Under the pieces are notes generated by a model, which was not told the origin of the DNA, did not search any database, and saw only the letters and a list, made by a program, of their open reading frames with translations. Both the position numbers and the translations under genes were made by a program. A stretch of DNA of 64,000 bases from Glandiceps talaboti (lineage: Eukaryota > Hemichordata > Enteropneusta > Spengelidae). Shown here in pieces: positions 13,401 to 22,200 of the stretch; within the stretch, counting starts at the first letter, position 1, and every line of letters starts with the position of its first letter. Where the stretch lies: positions 26,884,681-26,948,680 of the forward strand of contig NC_135552.1 in assembly GCF_964340395.1 (NCBI RefSeq), written 5' to 3'.

Positions 13401-15046
13401 AGTTGAAGACAGGAATGGGATGAAAAAGATGAGATGAGATGAGAAGAGAAGAGATGAGAAATGAAGGTGATAAGGACAATAAAGACTGATTGCAGATTGC
13501 ACAGTTGGACTCCTTTTTATCACAAATTCACATCATACTGCTGCTGTGATTTCAAAACAACATGTATCAGTAAAACTGATGTATTTGCAAAGTTAAGACT
13601 GGTACCATAAATTACAGTATTCTCCCTAAACACGGTTCCACTGATGTGGAGTATTCTAGTACTTTCAGAGTATACATGTACATCTACAATACTATGACAC
13701 TATCAATACTCTGGAGATATCTTTATCATATATTATATGCCTTAATGTATTCAAACACTATATCTTACATTGTTTTCTACAGAAAAACTTATGATAACGT
13801 AGCGGTCTGTATATTACGATACTGACAGAAATCAACCCGGACTGTTTTCTATATCGACTGAAATCAACCTGGAGCAACTTAATAGATTACATTTATAAAA
13901 ACTAACAGTTTTGTTTACATCAAAATAAAACTTTATTACTGAAAAAAGTCTGTTGTGGATAGAAATTCTGTCATAAAAGTACTCACGCTATAGACTGGTG
14001 TTGCACTATTAAATTTGCATACAGCAAATATATCACAACAGTTTATCAATGTAACTTTGTCCTATTGTCCAAATGCATATTAACAAAAGTGAGGTAGCCT
14101 GTATTTCACAAGCGATAATCATATGCCAGAACTAACAGTAACACAGGTGATCAATAGTTACATGTGAAACAACAATATTTGACACATACAGATTAATAGT
14201 TAAATATCATTCAGAGTCGCGTCGTTACTGGAATCAGACTAGCACGAATCTGACGATACTTCTGTTTCAGTCGTCACTCTGTTGGTACATTTGTATGTTT
14301 GAAGGTGTAGTGCTTTTGGAACAAGCAGCTACCTTTTCAAAATAACAACTCACATGGCGAACAGTGATTTAGCATAGTATATCACTATCAACTTTGACAT
14401 TACGAATCATTGATACTTTTTACATGTCAGATGTTGAATATGATGAACTCTGCACTCCAAGGGTTGTCCTACACCAGATCTACAATATACAGGGTTATTA
14501 TGTATAATGTTGTCTGCACCATGATTGACACACAAAACTTTTCTCTCACAATTATGCAAATGAGGGTGACCACGGTAACAGTACTGCACATCTACATCTA
14601 CATCAATTGGTTGTTGTTTTTATAGCAATGAATCTCAAACTAAGTAGGACACTAAGTAGGGCATAAAGTCAAGTTCTGTTTTTTTTTATTTTCCTGACAT
14701 CAAATTTCTTGTATGAAAATAATATCTGTGGACACATATAATAAAAATATTATAGCCTTGATATTGGGTTATATGCCTTCGATGCAAGGATACATCAGCA
14801 GTCCGCTATGTGTCATGCTGCTTGCTATCCTTGCCCTCAGGAATGATAGCCCAATATCAAGGCAATAATACATAGGAATAAACTGAATTTCTTACTGGGA
14901 TTTTTGATGCACTTACGTGCTTTTGGATCCGTTAGTATTGATGCATAGTTGCGGAACTTGTTGATTTGTGCTGTACTGTCAGTAGGTAGTATTGAGGTTG
15001 CTGCAGGTACAGAAGTTGAAGTAGTGGCTTGGAGTGGTTGTGGCAT
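253..15046 (-). CDS. TRRAP: TRRAP (transformation/transcription domain-associated protein), N-terminal 946 residues, 21 coding exons, 3' part off the window
   Basis: TRRAP is the large HEAT-repeat, PIKK-family pseudokinase scaffold that binds activators and recruits the SAGA and TIP60/NuA4 acetyltransferase complexes in the nucleus. Coding exons in transcript order (high to low coordinate): 15046-14917, 13266-13217, 12992-12882, 11984-11796, 11370-11314, 10936-10820, 10617-10451, 9953-9857, 9480-9342, 8835-8757, 7901-7697, 5484-5393, 5105-4720, 4359-4288, 3834-3707, 3260-3071, 2600-2506, 1975-1810, 1480-1314, 1198-1109, 363-253. All have AG/GT borders and their phases join; the lengths sum to 2838 nt, exactly 946 codons. 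Conserved stretches include [82 protein letters not shown] and [20 protein letters not shown], matching human TRRAP as I know it. Residues ~478-585 are an Ala/Pro/Thr/Ser-rich linker, as in vertebrates. The vertebrate protein is about 3,800-3,900 residues, so roughly three quarters, including FAT and pseudokinase regions, lie beyond the left edge. The start is the first in-frame ATG after the in-frame stop in exon 1; the extreme N-terminus is the least certain part. Confidence 0.97.
1109..1198 (-). CDS. TRRAP: TRRAP coding exon, residues 880-909
   Basis: A 90-nt exon reading [20 protein letters not shown] then [10 protein letters not shown], matching human [30 protein letters not shown]. Phase 0; donor ATGCAG then GTAAAG. 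Confidence 0.97.
1314..1480 (-). CDS. TRRAP: TRRAP coding exon, residues 824-879
   Basis: A 167-nt exon reading (G)[19 protein letters not shown] then [20 protein letters not shown] and NGSQTLVSQ. Donor AGCCAG then GTGAGT, phase 0. Confidence 0.97.
1810..1975 (-). CDS. TRRAP: TRRAP coding exon, residues 769-823
   Basis: A 166-nt exon reading [20 protein letters not shown] and [20 protein letters not shown] then [15 protein letters not shown]. Nearly identical to human TRRAP. Donor CCAAG then GTAAGA, ends one base into Gly824. Confidence 0.97.
2506..2600 (-). CDS. TRRAP: TRRAP coding exon, residues 737-768
   Basis: A 95-nt exon reading (T)[19 protein letters not shown] and [12 protein letters not shown], matching human [28 protein letters not shown]. 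Donor TTGAAG then GTAGAG, phase 0. Confidence 0.97.
3071..3260 (-). CDS. TRRAP: TRRAP coding exon, residues 674-736
   Basis: A 190-nt exon reading [20 protein letters not shown], then [20 protein letters not shown] and [13 protein letters not shown]. Very close to vertebrate TRRAP. It ends one base into a Thr codon. Confidence 0.97.
3372..3445. repeat. Two tandem copies of a ~38-bp unit in a TRRAP intron
   Basis: The core ctagctagggttggatgtga occurs twice, preceded each time by actcagga and one more A/C difference. Confidence 0.9.
3707..3834 (-). CDS. TRRAP: TRRAP coding exon, residues 631-673
   Basis: A 128-nt exon reading (A)[17 protein letters not shown] then [20 protein letters not shown], matching human AMQALDIYQ and [12 protein letters not shown]. 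Its acceptor and first ~20 bases are repeated twice upstream in the intron (3869-3947). Both repeat copies would run into TGA, so only this acceptor is productive. Confidence 0.96.
3814..3947 (-). repeat. TRRAP: Triplicated 3' splice-site region of a TRRAP intron (55-bp unit)
   Basis: gggcttgcatagctag occurs at three places with periods of 55 and 56 bp. The first copy is the real acceptor and exon start. The other two put CTAG/CTATGCAAGCCC at 3890-3892 and 3946-3948, upstream in the transcript. Confidence 0.92.
4288..4359 (-). CDS. TRRAP: TRRAP coding exon, residues 607-630
   Basis: A 72-nt exon reading [20 protein letters not shown] then LVKY plus one base, matching human FIPNKQLQPKETQIYIKLVKY. 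Donor TATG then GTAAGT. Confidence 0.95.
4720..5105 (-). CDS. TRRAP: TRRAP coding exon, residues 478-606, Ala/Pro/Thr-rich linker plus conserved block
   Basis: The largest exon here (386 nt). Order: Gln/Ser-rich start ([11 protein letters not shown]), an Ala run, about 50 residues of Pro/Thr/Ser/Ala repeats, a charged patch (DREKDDNK), then the conserved [20 protein letters not shown] and SCKAPG. Human TRRAP has a Pro-rich linker at the same place. The low-complexity DNA also gives a spurious open frame on the plus strand. Confidence 0.97.
5393..5484 (-). CDS. TRRAP: TRRAP coding exon, residues 448-477
   Basis: A 92-nt exon reading [20 protein letters not shown] and [10 protein letters not shown], matching human [16 protein letters not shown]. 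It ends with TG of a Cys codon completed in the next exon. Confidence 0.97.
5619..5716. repeat. Three tandem copies of a ~32-bp unit in a TRRAP intron
   Basis: agagaacacag(ag)tattagacacttgt is repeated three times with small changes. Confidence 0.9.
5717..7496. other. Large TRRAP intron, no gene seen apart from one foldback element
   Basis: AT-rich intron sequence between the exons ending at 5484 and 7697. Apart from the foldback at 6474-6591 I see no coding or RNA feature. Confidence 0.6.
6474..6591. mobile_element. 118-bp foldback (MITE-like) element in a TRRAP intron
   Basis: The arms TTTTTCTTCATTCAGC and GACTGAACGAAGAAAAA are inverted copies. The match continues inward (CTCATGACCTAAGGG against CCCCTTAGGTGATGAG), ending in a small inner hairpin acaagtc-tggc-gacttgt. 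No clear target duplication. Confidence 0.75.
7697..7901 (-). CDS. TRRAP: TRRAP coding exon, residues 379-447
   Basis: A 205-nt exon reading (R)[20 protein letters not shown], then [20 protein letters not shown] and SDQDKGN. Near-identical to vertebrate TRRAP. Donor GGCAAT then GTGAGT, phase 0. Confidence 0.97.
8207..8756 (-). repeat. ~49-57-bp minisatellite starting exactly at a TRRAP 5' splice site, ten decoy donors
   Basis: About 10.5 units. The right half has a regular 49-bp period; the left units are longer through an insertion (ctgtcacg). Every unit contains ctacctgatg or ctaccagatg, which on the TRRAP strand reads CAG or CTG followed by GTAGGTATTTGATT. The same GTAGGTATTTGATT follows the real exon end at 8757. 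Confidence 0.95.
8757..8835 (-). CDS. TRRAP: TRRAP coding exon, residues 353-378
   Basis: A 79-nt exon reading (R)[20 protein letters not shown] then CKESL, matching human FIPCMDKLFDESILIGSGYT. Donor CTGAG then GTAGGT. The intron starts at once with a ~49-bp minisatellite that carries further copies of this donor. Confidence 0.96.
9342..9480 (-). CDS. TRRAP: TRRAP coding exon, residues 307-352
   Basis: A 139-nt exon reading [20 protein letters not shown] and [18 protein letters not shown], matching human [13 protein letters not shown] and [18 protein letters not shown]. It ends one base into the next codon; donor AAACA then GTAAGT. Confidence 0.97.
9857..9953 (-). CDS. TRRAP: TRRAP coding exon, residues 274-306
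   Basis: A 97-nt exon. It completes Arg274, then reads [20 protein letters not shown] and [12 protein letters not shown]. The acceptor is ttctgttacag; the 36-bp array at 9954-10066 starts directly at this acceptor. Confidence 0.97.
9954..10066 (-). repeat. 36-bp tandem array directly at a TRRAP 3' splice site
   Basis: Three full units of gtaacagaacataaccagta + catcatttcatgtgtg. The first unit forms the acceptor tract ttctgttacag of the exon starting at 9953; the other units read ttctgttacc, so the acceptor AG is lost. Confidence 0.92.
10190..10405. repeat. Pyrimidine-rich repeats and (CT)n tract in a TRRAP intron
   Basis: Repeats of ttagcccctctttccactat with ctctccgactgccc, then a (CT)n run at 10381-10403. 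Low-complexity CT-rich DNA. Confidence 0.85.
10451..10617 (-). CDS. TRRAP: TRRAP coding exon, residues 219-273
   Basis: A 167-nt exon reading [20 protein letters not shown] and continuing through [20 protein letters not shown] to SPQA plus AG. Nearly every residue matches vertebrate TRRAP. It ends two bases into codon 274, completed by the next exon. Confidence 0.97.
10820..10936 (-). CDS. TRRAP: TRRAP coding exon, residues 180-218 (variable linker)
   Basis: A 117-nt exon, phase 0, reading [14 protein letters not shown] and ending [11 protein letters not shown]. It corresponds by position to the poorly conserved human linker between KVVNRYFENPQ and the [12 protein letters not shown] helix. 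It is supported by acceptor, donor (CAACAG then GTGAGA) and phase rather than by similarity. Confidence 0.88.
11314..11370 (-). CDS. TRRAP: TRRAP coding exon, residues 161-179
   Basis: A 57-nt exon, phase 0: [19 protein letters not shown], matching human IHHFLDFVKQIYKELPKVV. The acceptor is a good pyrimidine tract (ctctcttctctcag) and the donor is GTAAGT. Confidence 0.95.
11736..11795 (-). repeat. 60-bp tandem copy of an exon end plus its 5' splice site (possible in-frame alternative exon extension)
   Basis: The plus-strand segment cttacctctgctgatatctg occurs at 11731 and 11791, exactly 60 bp apart. On the minus strand the second copy follows the first donor and reads [20 protein letters not shown] before an identical GTAAGA. 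It differs from the first copy by three synonymous or missense changes and a 6-nt insertion (VE). Use of the distal donor keeps the frame. Confidence 0.9.
11796..11984 (-). CDS. TRRAP: TRRAP coding exon, residues 98-160; has a second in-frame donor 60 nt downstream
   Basis: A 189-nt exon, phase 0, reading [20 protein letters not shown] and ending [13 protein letters not shown]. It is among the most conserved TRRAP segments. The last part of the exon and its donor (GCAGAG then GTAAGA) are tandemly duplicated, so an identical second donor sits at 11736/11735. The intervening 60 nt are open and would add 20 residues that nearly copy the end of the exon. Confidence 0.97.
12395..12528. mobile_element. 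Small foldback element enclosing a tandem repeat
   Basis: Inverted ends TTAGTCTGAAAGGTCCAGT and ACTGGATCTTTCAGACTA flank two and a half copies of a ~40-bp unit (cattggtcaatgtaac...ctcactacc). The same right end (actggacctttcagactaa) recurs at 52592-52610. Confidence 0.65.
12882..12992 (-). CDS. TRRAP: TRRAP coding exon, residues 61-97
   Basis: A 111-nt exon, phase 0 at both ends. It reads [20 protein letters not shown] and continues to AENSAQ, matching the human segment SSPQYSTFLEHIIPRFL. The donor is CACAG then GTATTG. Confidence 0.96.
13217..13266 (-). CDS. TRRAP: TRRAP coding exon, residues 44-60
   Basis: A 50-nt exon: acceptor ttttcag, donor TTTGAA then GTAAGT. With the split base from the previous exon it reads [17 protein letters not shown], matching the human segment ETKLKMMQEVSENFE. 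It ends in phase 0. Confidence 0.93.
14748..14870. mobile_element. 123-bp foldback (MITE-like) element in a TRRAP intron
   Basis: TATTATAGCCTTGATATTGG is inverted as CCAATATCAAGGCAATAATA. The arms continue through gcaaggata/tatccttgc with a short loop. No convincing target duplication. Confidence 0.75.
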
Positions 15047-15100
15047 GGTGAAGTTGAATTGTGTTCTTGGCAACAAACTGTCATCAAGTCCATTAAGGGC
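14917..15100 (-). CDS. TRRAP: TRRAP exon 2 (first coding exon), residues 1-43
   Basis: Coding starts at the ATG at 15046-15044 ([14 protein letters not shown]...). The exon runs from an acceptor before 15100 to the donor after 14917 (GCAC, then GTAAGT) and ends one base into codon 44. [13 protein letters not shown] aligns with the start of the TRRAP HEAT region (YLQFVAALTD in human). The Thr/Ser/Pro-rich leader before it does not resemble the human N-terminus. Two other ATGs at 15093 and 15084 open an overlapping frame of about 40 codons that spans the main start. Confidence 0.8.
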
Positions 15101-15783
15101 CTATACCTATATAATAATATAAAAAGTTACAAAATGCTGGATTAAAAATGATGAATTAGAACAAATCTTCTCCAAAATAATTGCAGTGAAACTTTGATAC
15201 ATCTAATATACCTGTAAATAACAATTGACTTACAATACGAATTTTTATATTGTTATTGATCAATACAATATATTTTACAAGATGTGCTATTTAAAAATCA
15301 ATACACTTCATTTGGATTTTTAGCTTGTCTTGAAACAATGAGAGTAAATGATAAAATCAGAGCCTAACAGAGGGTTACTTTCATTCAATTTGTGGCAAAT
15401 ATCGTGAATACATTCATATGTTATGCTATGGTAAATTGATGAAAATTTCACCATCATGCATGGAAGTAGAGTCACCAAAATGTGTTTATCACAGTGACAC
15501 AGTGAAATGTACATTTTGTGTAGTGTTCCAGTTTCTTACTTGTAAATACGTTTATCATAATAGCTACCGTTGAAAGAAAATACTTTACTTTACTGGTCAG
15601 AAATAAGCACATTCCCAATATAGTAAAACTAATCGGATCATGGATCGCGATCACGGACACATCAATACTAGCCAGAGTAGCATGGTGCTACTTTTAATTA
15701 ATGAATGGGGACAACAATAGCAGTCACTCAGCGAATGTATGGCAATGTGCATACGGAAAATTACTACATAATTTCTACCCACC

Positions 15784-15950
15784 TGGAGTGATTTGCACCG
15801 GAGAAATGCTTGCAGAAAAATATCTTAAATATTAAACTGACGTTCCGTCCGAACAAAATGCGATATTACGCTCAAGATGTCGACCATAATATAGAAAACT
15901 TTCGGAGGCTCCGCGGGAAAGTCTCTCTAACACTAGGACGCCATTTTGGT
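15784..15950 (-). other. TRRAP: Probable 5' UTR exon of TRRAP
   Basis: On the minus strand a good donor (CTCCAG followed by GTGGGT) lies at 15784/15783. It would join to the acceptor before 15100 (tatag, then GCCCTTAATGG). No in-frame ATG is present between an in-frame TAA in this exon and the ATG at 15046, so the exon would be untranslated. It contains short upstream ATGs, one inside the YY1-like motif. The upstream boundary is a guess at the transcription start, placed near that motif. A different first exon is possible. Confidence 0.5.
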
Positions 15951-16270
15951 TACTACACCTGCAAAATGAACGGTGTACATAGCCTTGTTTAATATATTAT
16001 TTTAATTATTGCCTTAGCATTAAGTAATAACTGATGAACAAACTTTGACTAACTATATGATTGAGTTATTCTAAATTACATTGCATAATTTAAATTTTGA
16101 TTTCACATTTAAATGTGAAAATATAAAAACAAATTCATTTTGTCATTCTCAGATTTTCATCGTTTGGTACGAGGATAAAGGATCACTGCCTCGTTTTGGA
16201 CATTGAAAATGGCAACTGGCTCTCTTATTTAATTGTGATCATTTCATTTGTACGAATTTATAACGTAAAA
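15930..16270. promoter_or_regulatory. Divergent (head-to-head) promoter of TRRAP and the RPP25-like gene
   Basis: The two genes are transcribed outward from this short interval. GACGCCATTTTG at 15937-15948 is a good YY1-type site, read CAAAATGGCGTC on the TRRAP strand near its likely start. GCGGGAAA at 15913-15920 is an E2F-like site inside the TRRAP 5' exon. AAAATGGCAAC at 16206-16216 is a weaker YY1-like site on the other side. No TATA box is evident at a sensible distance for either gene. Boundaries are approximate. Confidence 0.55.
16262..16270 (+). other. RPP25L: 3' end of the RPP25-like 5' exon with the first base of a split ATG
   Basis: AACGTAAAA is followed by a consensus donor GTAAGT at 16271. 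Joined to 16813 it gives AAAATGGAGCATTATG, an ATG in fair context that starts the conserved MEHY. The 5' end of the exon is not defined. Confidence 0.5.
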
Positions 16271-19200
16271 GTAAGTAGATGGCGAACTTAAGCACCTATC
16301 TATATTTTTACATTGGTTACAGTCAACGAAAGTGTTCTTTGTGTATTTCTACCGGATTGTATTGTTACAATGTACATCAAATACAAACATGCACTTGGGG
16401 GAAAAATGATGTAGATACCAAGCTTTCAATAGAAATGTAGAATTGTGATAAAAGAATGAACACTTCTTGCAAAGCTATAGATGATTTGTAGATATTACGA
16501 CCTATGGTGATGCCATTGACACTTCAAAACAAGTCACTGGACATGATGAATAATGGTGATATCAATGAAATTGACAAGTTTGCGGATTTCATTGGATAGC
16601 GCCCTCAAGAGAAATATTTTTATTTCTTTCGTCTGGTAGTGCTCGCTCTTGTTAATTTCACAAATCAGTGTTTGACTGGTTTCGTTTCAGTTAATTACAG
16701 TGTTGCTTAGGGGTTTGGTCGATATTTGTCAGTTCAAATGCCATTATGATTGCTTTTGTATTGACTAGTGTACCTTTGTCCATAAAAATTAATACATTCA
16801 TTTATTCCGCAGTGGAGCATTATGAGAAAGGCAAGACAGTTGAACTTCCAACATTTGAATTACCACCACACATGGAAAAAGAGGAAAGCAGTGAGGTGAT
16901 ACAGATGAGGGTATTACACGGCAGTAAGATATGGAACCTCATGGGATTTGCACTGAAAAAAATCAAGGTACTACAGAACATATAGTTTAGTGTTTGGCAA
17001 GAGTAGAATTGCTCTCATACAAAAAGACAAATTAGAATAATGATGAGCTAAAAAAGAAACTATGATTGATGTCCCCAAACTTTTTTATTACAAGTACTGT
17101 ATTTTTTTATAAGTTTAGGGAACCCAGTTACAGACTGGAGAAATCTGGTAAAAGCTTAGCTTGCAACATGTACATTTCTATGCATATAAGTACTGTAGCA
17201 TAATTTTGCTGGTGAACCTCAGTAAATTACCGGGGAAAAATACTGAAGTAAAGTAAAATACTTGATTGGTAACATTATACCATAAGATTTTATAGTAGGA
17301 TTTTGTACCAGAAAAAAGAAGTTTGTATGATAACCTACAACACTGACCTATGTAAGGCCTTCAAAATGGGGGCTGGTTGGTCAGTGTTAACTTAAAACAA
17401 AGAAAAAGAACTTTAATATGCAAACAGAGTCTTGTTTTTGAGTCTTTCTATAATCTTGTAGTATATCATATCATTCATGTATGAAGGTCATGTTTTAGAT
17501 AGATTTACTCAGTGGAAGAGACAAAAAGTATGGTTGTAGTTGATTTTAGTGTTCAAACTAAATGTGGATCAGACACATGAAATATAAATAATTGTCGTGT
17601 CACCCTTAATGTTTGCAAAACAGCTAGTGTCTGGTGTTTCATCCAGATTCCAACATACAATGTACACAGTCACGTGCTCACACATGTACTAATCCATATA
17701 ACCTCACACACACACACACAGACACACACACACAGACACACACACACACACACACAGACACACTCTTTCTCACAGATGCACAACTACACACACACAATGT
17801 GTTACACACATGCATGCACATATACAAACACACAGACATACACACACACACACACACACACATACACATACACAGCCTAGTACATCTGTGAACAGAACCT
17901 GACTGTACTATCCATCACAGTCATTTGACATTCATCTCACGTTGTCTATACATGTACTGTGTACTATTTTAAGCATACTACCAGTACTTGTAACACCTAA
18001 CACACATCCTTTTTAAAGTCTTGTCACAATGTATAGCGTATGTAATGAGCCATATCCATTTGCACTTCTTCAACAAGAAAAGTAGGCTAGCTGTATATTT
18101 GTAATCAAGCAGAACGTGTCTGTATTTTAACACTTAATATCTAGGCTGTTGTGTGTTTCTCAGCTACATTTAAAGAAAAAATGAATCAACCATTCATTAT
18201 TTTAATCAGATATAGACCTGAAAATGGATGCAGAGTGTGAAGAGAATTGATGTGGTATATATGATGACATGTCAGTAATGCCTCCACACCAGAAAATAGA
18301 ACATTGATCAGCTGATCTCAAATGAAGATATTTTCCACACACTAATATCAAAGTAATGGACTGGTACTTGGATGACAATCTTAACTCAATTTGAATGTAG
18401 ATTTCATAAGACTAGATGCCTAACTAAGGTCCTAAACTATATAAATAAATTATAATCCATTTCATAATTCATATTTCCCAAAGAAAACCAGACCTATCTC
18501 ATCAAAGTCTACTGACAGTGTCATCATGATAATTGTTGTTGTGATAAATATAATATTCTGGCAACCGTGGTTTCAGTTACTATTGAAATAGACACAAACT
18601 AAGACTACTGTTGTGATAAGTCGATATAAGGTATTGAATGGACATTGGTTGAAACATACTCATAGTAGGGTATTTCTGATGACTTCCATGGTCTTCCAAT
18701 ATTTACATTACATATCTTGATTACAAGATGATTAGATTCACACAACAGAGGAACCTGTGACTGTCACTATGACCTACTTGTAATCTCCCACATCAAGCAA
18801 CAGTAGTTTTAGTTTGTGTCTATCTTAGCATAATACTAATAGATTACCAAAACCTCCATTGCTAGAGGAGTAAATTGTTGTCTTGATGATGAAGCTTTTA
18901 TTTAAACTACATGTAGCCAGTAGATAGTTTTTGTGGATTTGATCAGCATTTTAATCTGACAAACCTGTTCCATATTATACTGTCATTTGATCTTGATACA
19001 ACACAGCTACACACTGATAGAGAGAAGGATTCATGGTGGAGCACCACCAACAATGACGATTCTGTCAGTCTACTGCAGTGACCACATGAATACAAAACTT
19101 CTTTATACTACAAACAGCTCAACACAGCTAGAATGAGAAAACCAACACAGATTGTACATACTGCAGGAAAAGTGTTCCTACGGTGACGCCTTTTCATTTC

Positions 19201-22200
19201 TGAAAATAAACCAATATATGCAACCATCCCAAACGTTTATCTCCTAAAGAGAGAAGATGACAAAATGAAATAACTATTGTCTCACCAACTGTGTCAATTG
19301 ATAAGCTTTGACAAGCCAGGAATGTCTTAAGTTGTGAAATCAAGTGTCCCATGGAGGATACCGGAAAGAATCTAATGACATTAGACAGTGTGCATCAAGG
19401 TCAATATACTTGTATGAACATGTTGTATGTCAGCATGTTCTTTCCATAGGTATTCATTTACCAGCAGGTGTACATTTTTGAGAGTGCAAAAGTTGTAGAT
19501 AAGGCAGCCCCTAAAAATTAGTAAAATCTCCAAAAGGCACTGATGGAAGTAAGATATGAGCATATGACCTGACAGCTATTAACATTATAGTTGGAATATA
19601 CAGTAACATTAGTGTGTGTGCAGAGATTATGAATTAATCCTTGCAGACTGTCAGCACTATTTGTATAGTATGCTACATGTACAGTGGTGTGGACGTCAAC
19701 GTGGTCTCTCTGAAAGATTCTATGAACTATAGCACTAGTCTACATGTATCTAAATTATCACCAGACCCAAGATTTTCCCTTCTTGTCCCATCCCAAAGTA
19801 GCAACTACAGAAAGTGCATCTGGTATTTGAACACCCAAGATTTTCCCTTCTTGTCCCATCCCAAAGTAGCAACTACAGAAAGTGTATCTGGTATTTGAAC
19901 ACCCAAGATTTTCCCTTCTTGTCCCATCCCAAAGTAGCAACTACAGAAAGTGTATCTGGTATTTGAACACCCAAGATTTTCCCTTCTTGTCCCATCCCAA
20001 AGTAGCAACTACAGAAAGTGTATCTGGTATTTGAACACCCAAGATTTTCCCTTCTTGTCCCATCCCAAAGTAGCAACTACAGAAAGTGTATCTGGTCTCT
20101 GACCGTTCCAGTGAATGCTATGAAAACATTCTAAGGGGAAGACTGGTCAAGTGCTACATGTATCATTATAAGTGACATTGCCTTATTGCTCTGCATAACT
20201 TTGGTGTGAAGGGATGACATGGAAGCAGTACTTATAATGCTGTCATCAATACTGCAGTGTTATTACAACAATAGTTGCATTCCCAGTCAAAGTAGAAATT
20301 TATGCAATTATTTTCCATACCTACATAACTTATTGAAGCCTGATACACAAAATTTTAGACATGGAAGAAAAGGGATATTGAGTTATTTATTATTGTCAAC
20401 AATGTATAATATACTTCATGTTGTGGTATTGTAGTGGATGAATTCGAGGTCCTGGGAATTAATAGAAAGAAAGGACAGATACAAGTATAGATGTACATGT
20501 ATGTATTAAAGTCCACAGTCTCGTACTTACAAGTCTCTTGACACATAGCATCTTAGTGTAAGGTCCTGGTACTCAGTGTATCAAGTTCCAATTCATTGAC
20601 TAGCCAAAATCTAGGAAAATGATAGATTATTTAAAACCACATACAACCCATGAAAAAACACTGGTGTGTTTGCTTGCTTGTGGTAAACAGGAATGAGACA
20701 AGATTCACGCAAAGACATATAATGGCATGTAACAAAGAATTCAAAATCGGAACAGTTGCAGGGCAAAGTGCTAGATCTAGCACTTCGCCACTTTTTAACA
20801 AAGTGCTAGATCTAGCACTTAGATCTAGCACTTAGCAAAGTGCTAGATCTAGCACTTTGTCAAAAAGTGGCGAAGTGCTAGATCTAGCACTTTGCCCCGC
20901 AACTGTTCAATTTTGGACCATTTAGCTACCTCATATTGGTGTTTTTTCATGGGTTGTACATAAATTGGGTTATTGTGTCAAGGAAGTCTTGTGTTGACAT
21001 GACCTAGTGAAGCTTTCCAAGGGGTCGTAATTTTATACTTTTTTTGTCTCTTCTACAGGAAGAACAAGTGAGAAAAGTTGTATGGAATGGTTCAGGACAT
21101 GCCGTCACCAAGGCCGTCACTTGTGCTGAAATTATGAAGAGGAAAGTGAAAAATTTGCACCAAAACACTCAAATATTTTATAAAAGGTATATTAACACTT
21201 TAACTGGTGTCATGAGCAATTGCATTAAAACAAGGCAATAAAGCTACAAATTATCACATACAGCTCAAAATACATGACTATACAAGATGTAAGAAATGAT
21301 AATACAACAGTTACTGGTCAAAATCTGAAGAAGAAAAATGAACAAACAAAAATAGCCATCAGAAATAAAGAACAACAATTTGTGACGATTATCAAATTGT
21401 TATTTGTAGAATGGCTCCAAAATATAGACTGAGGTACTGTAAACTTGAAGTGAAAATAAGAAGAGTAACATCCAAATCAATTTGTTTATTTCATATAAGT
21501 ACTTGTTAAAAGTTCTAGAAAATTGATGAAAATCAATTCCTAGGTGCATTCTGGTATACTGTTTTCAAAGATAGTGATCATTCTAATTTGACCGACATGT
21601 CATTTAAGATAGACAATGCATATACTAAGTCAATCAATGATATACATGCCCATCATTTTATGACCATCACTGTGGACCATAGAGGGCGCTGTTTCTTTGT
21701 ATCACCTGGGTGCCTTGTATGACATATTAACTCACTTCCACAATGATTATTATGATCTTTTTTTGTGATAAGCTATTATTGTTAGTATTATTTATTTTGA
21801 CTCTGAACCATTCATGAACCTAATTTGACTGTTTATCCATACAATACAAATAAATGCCAAGTCAACTATGACAATAATATCAAATTTGAAGTGTGATTAT
21901 AATAGTTTCACAACTTCAGTTTCTAGACATGGTAGCATATTTTTCACCTAGTGACTGCCAGGTTTAATAACTCATTATTAAACTTGGAATAATTTGTCAT
22001 TAACAAGTGTGTCCAGATCCTTCAGCTCAGTTGACTCTTGTGTTTTATATTTTTTTCTAAAAGAGAGAAAAAACGAGAATTGAAAAGTTTTAAAGATACC
22101 AAGATCAAAGATTTTCTTCAAAACGTGAACTTTGATGTCATGGTGATAACAAGGGGGGTATTCACAAAGTGAAATATTAGGGGAAAAGGAAGGGTATTTT

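Noticed and set aside
17634-17891. Thr/His- and Cys/Val-rich open frames on both strands
   Set aside because: They are translations of a CA microsatellite.
19758-20076. Repeated minus-strand frames containing [11 protein letters not shown]
   Set aside because: They are staggered readings of the 68-bp minisatellite, whose unit is not a multiple of three.
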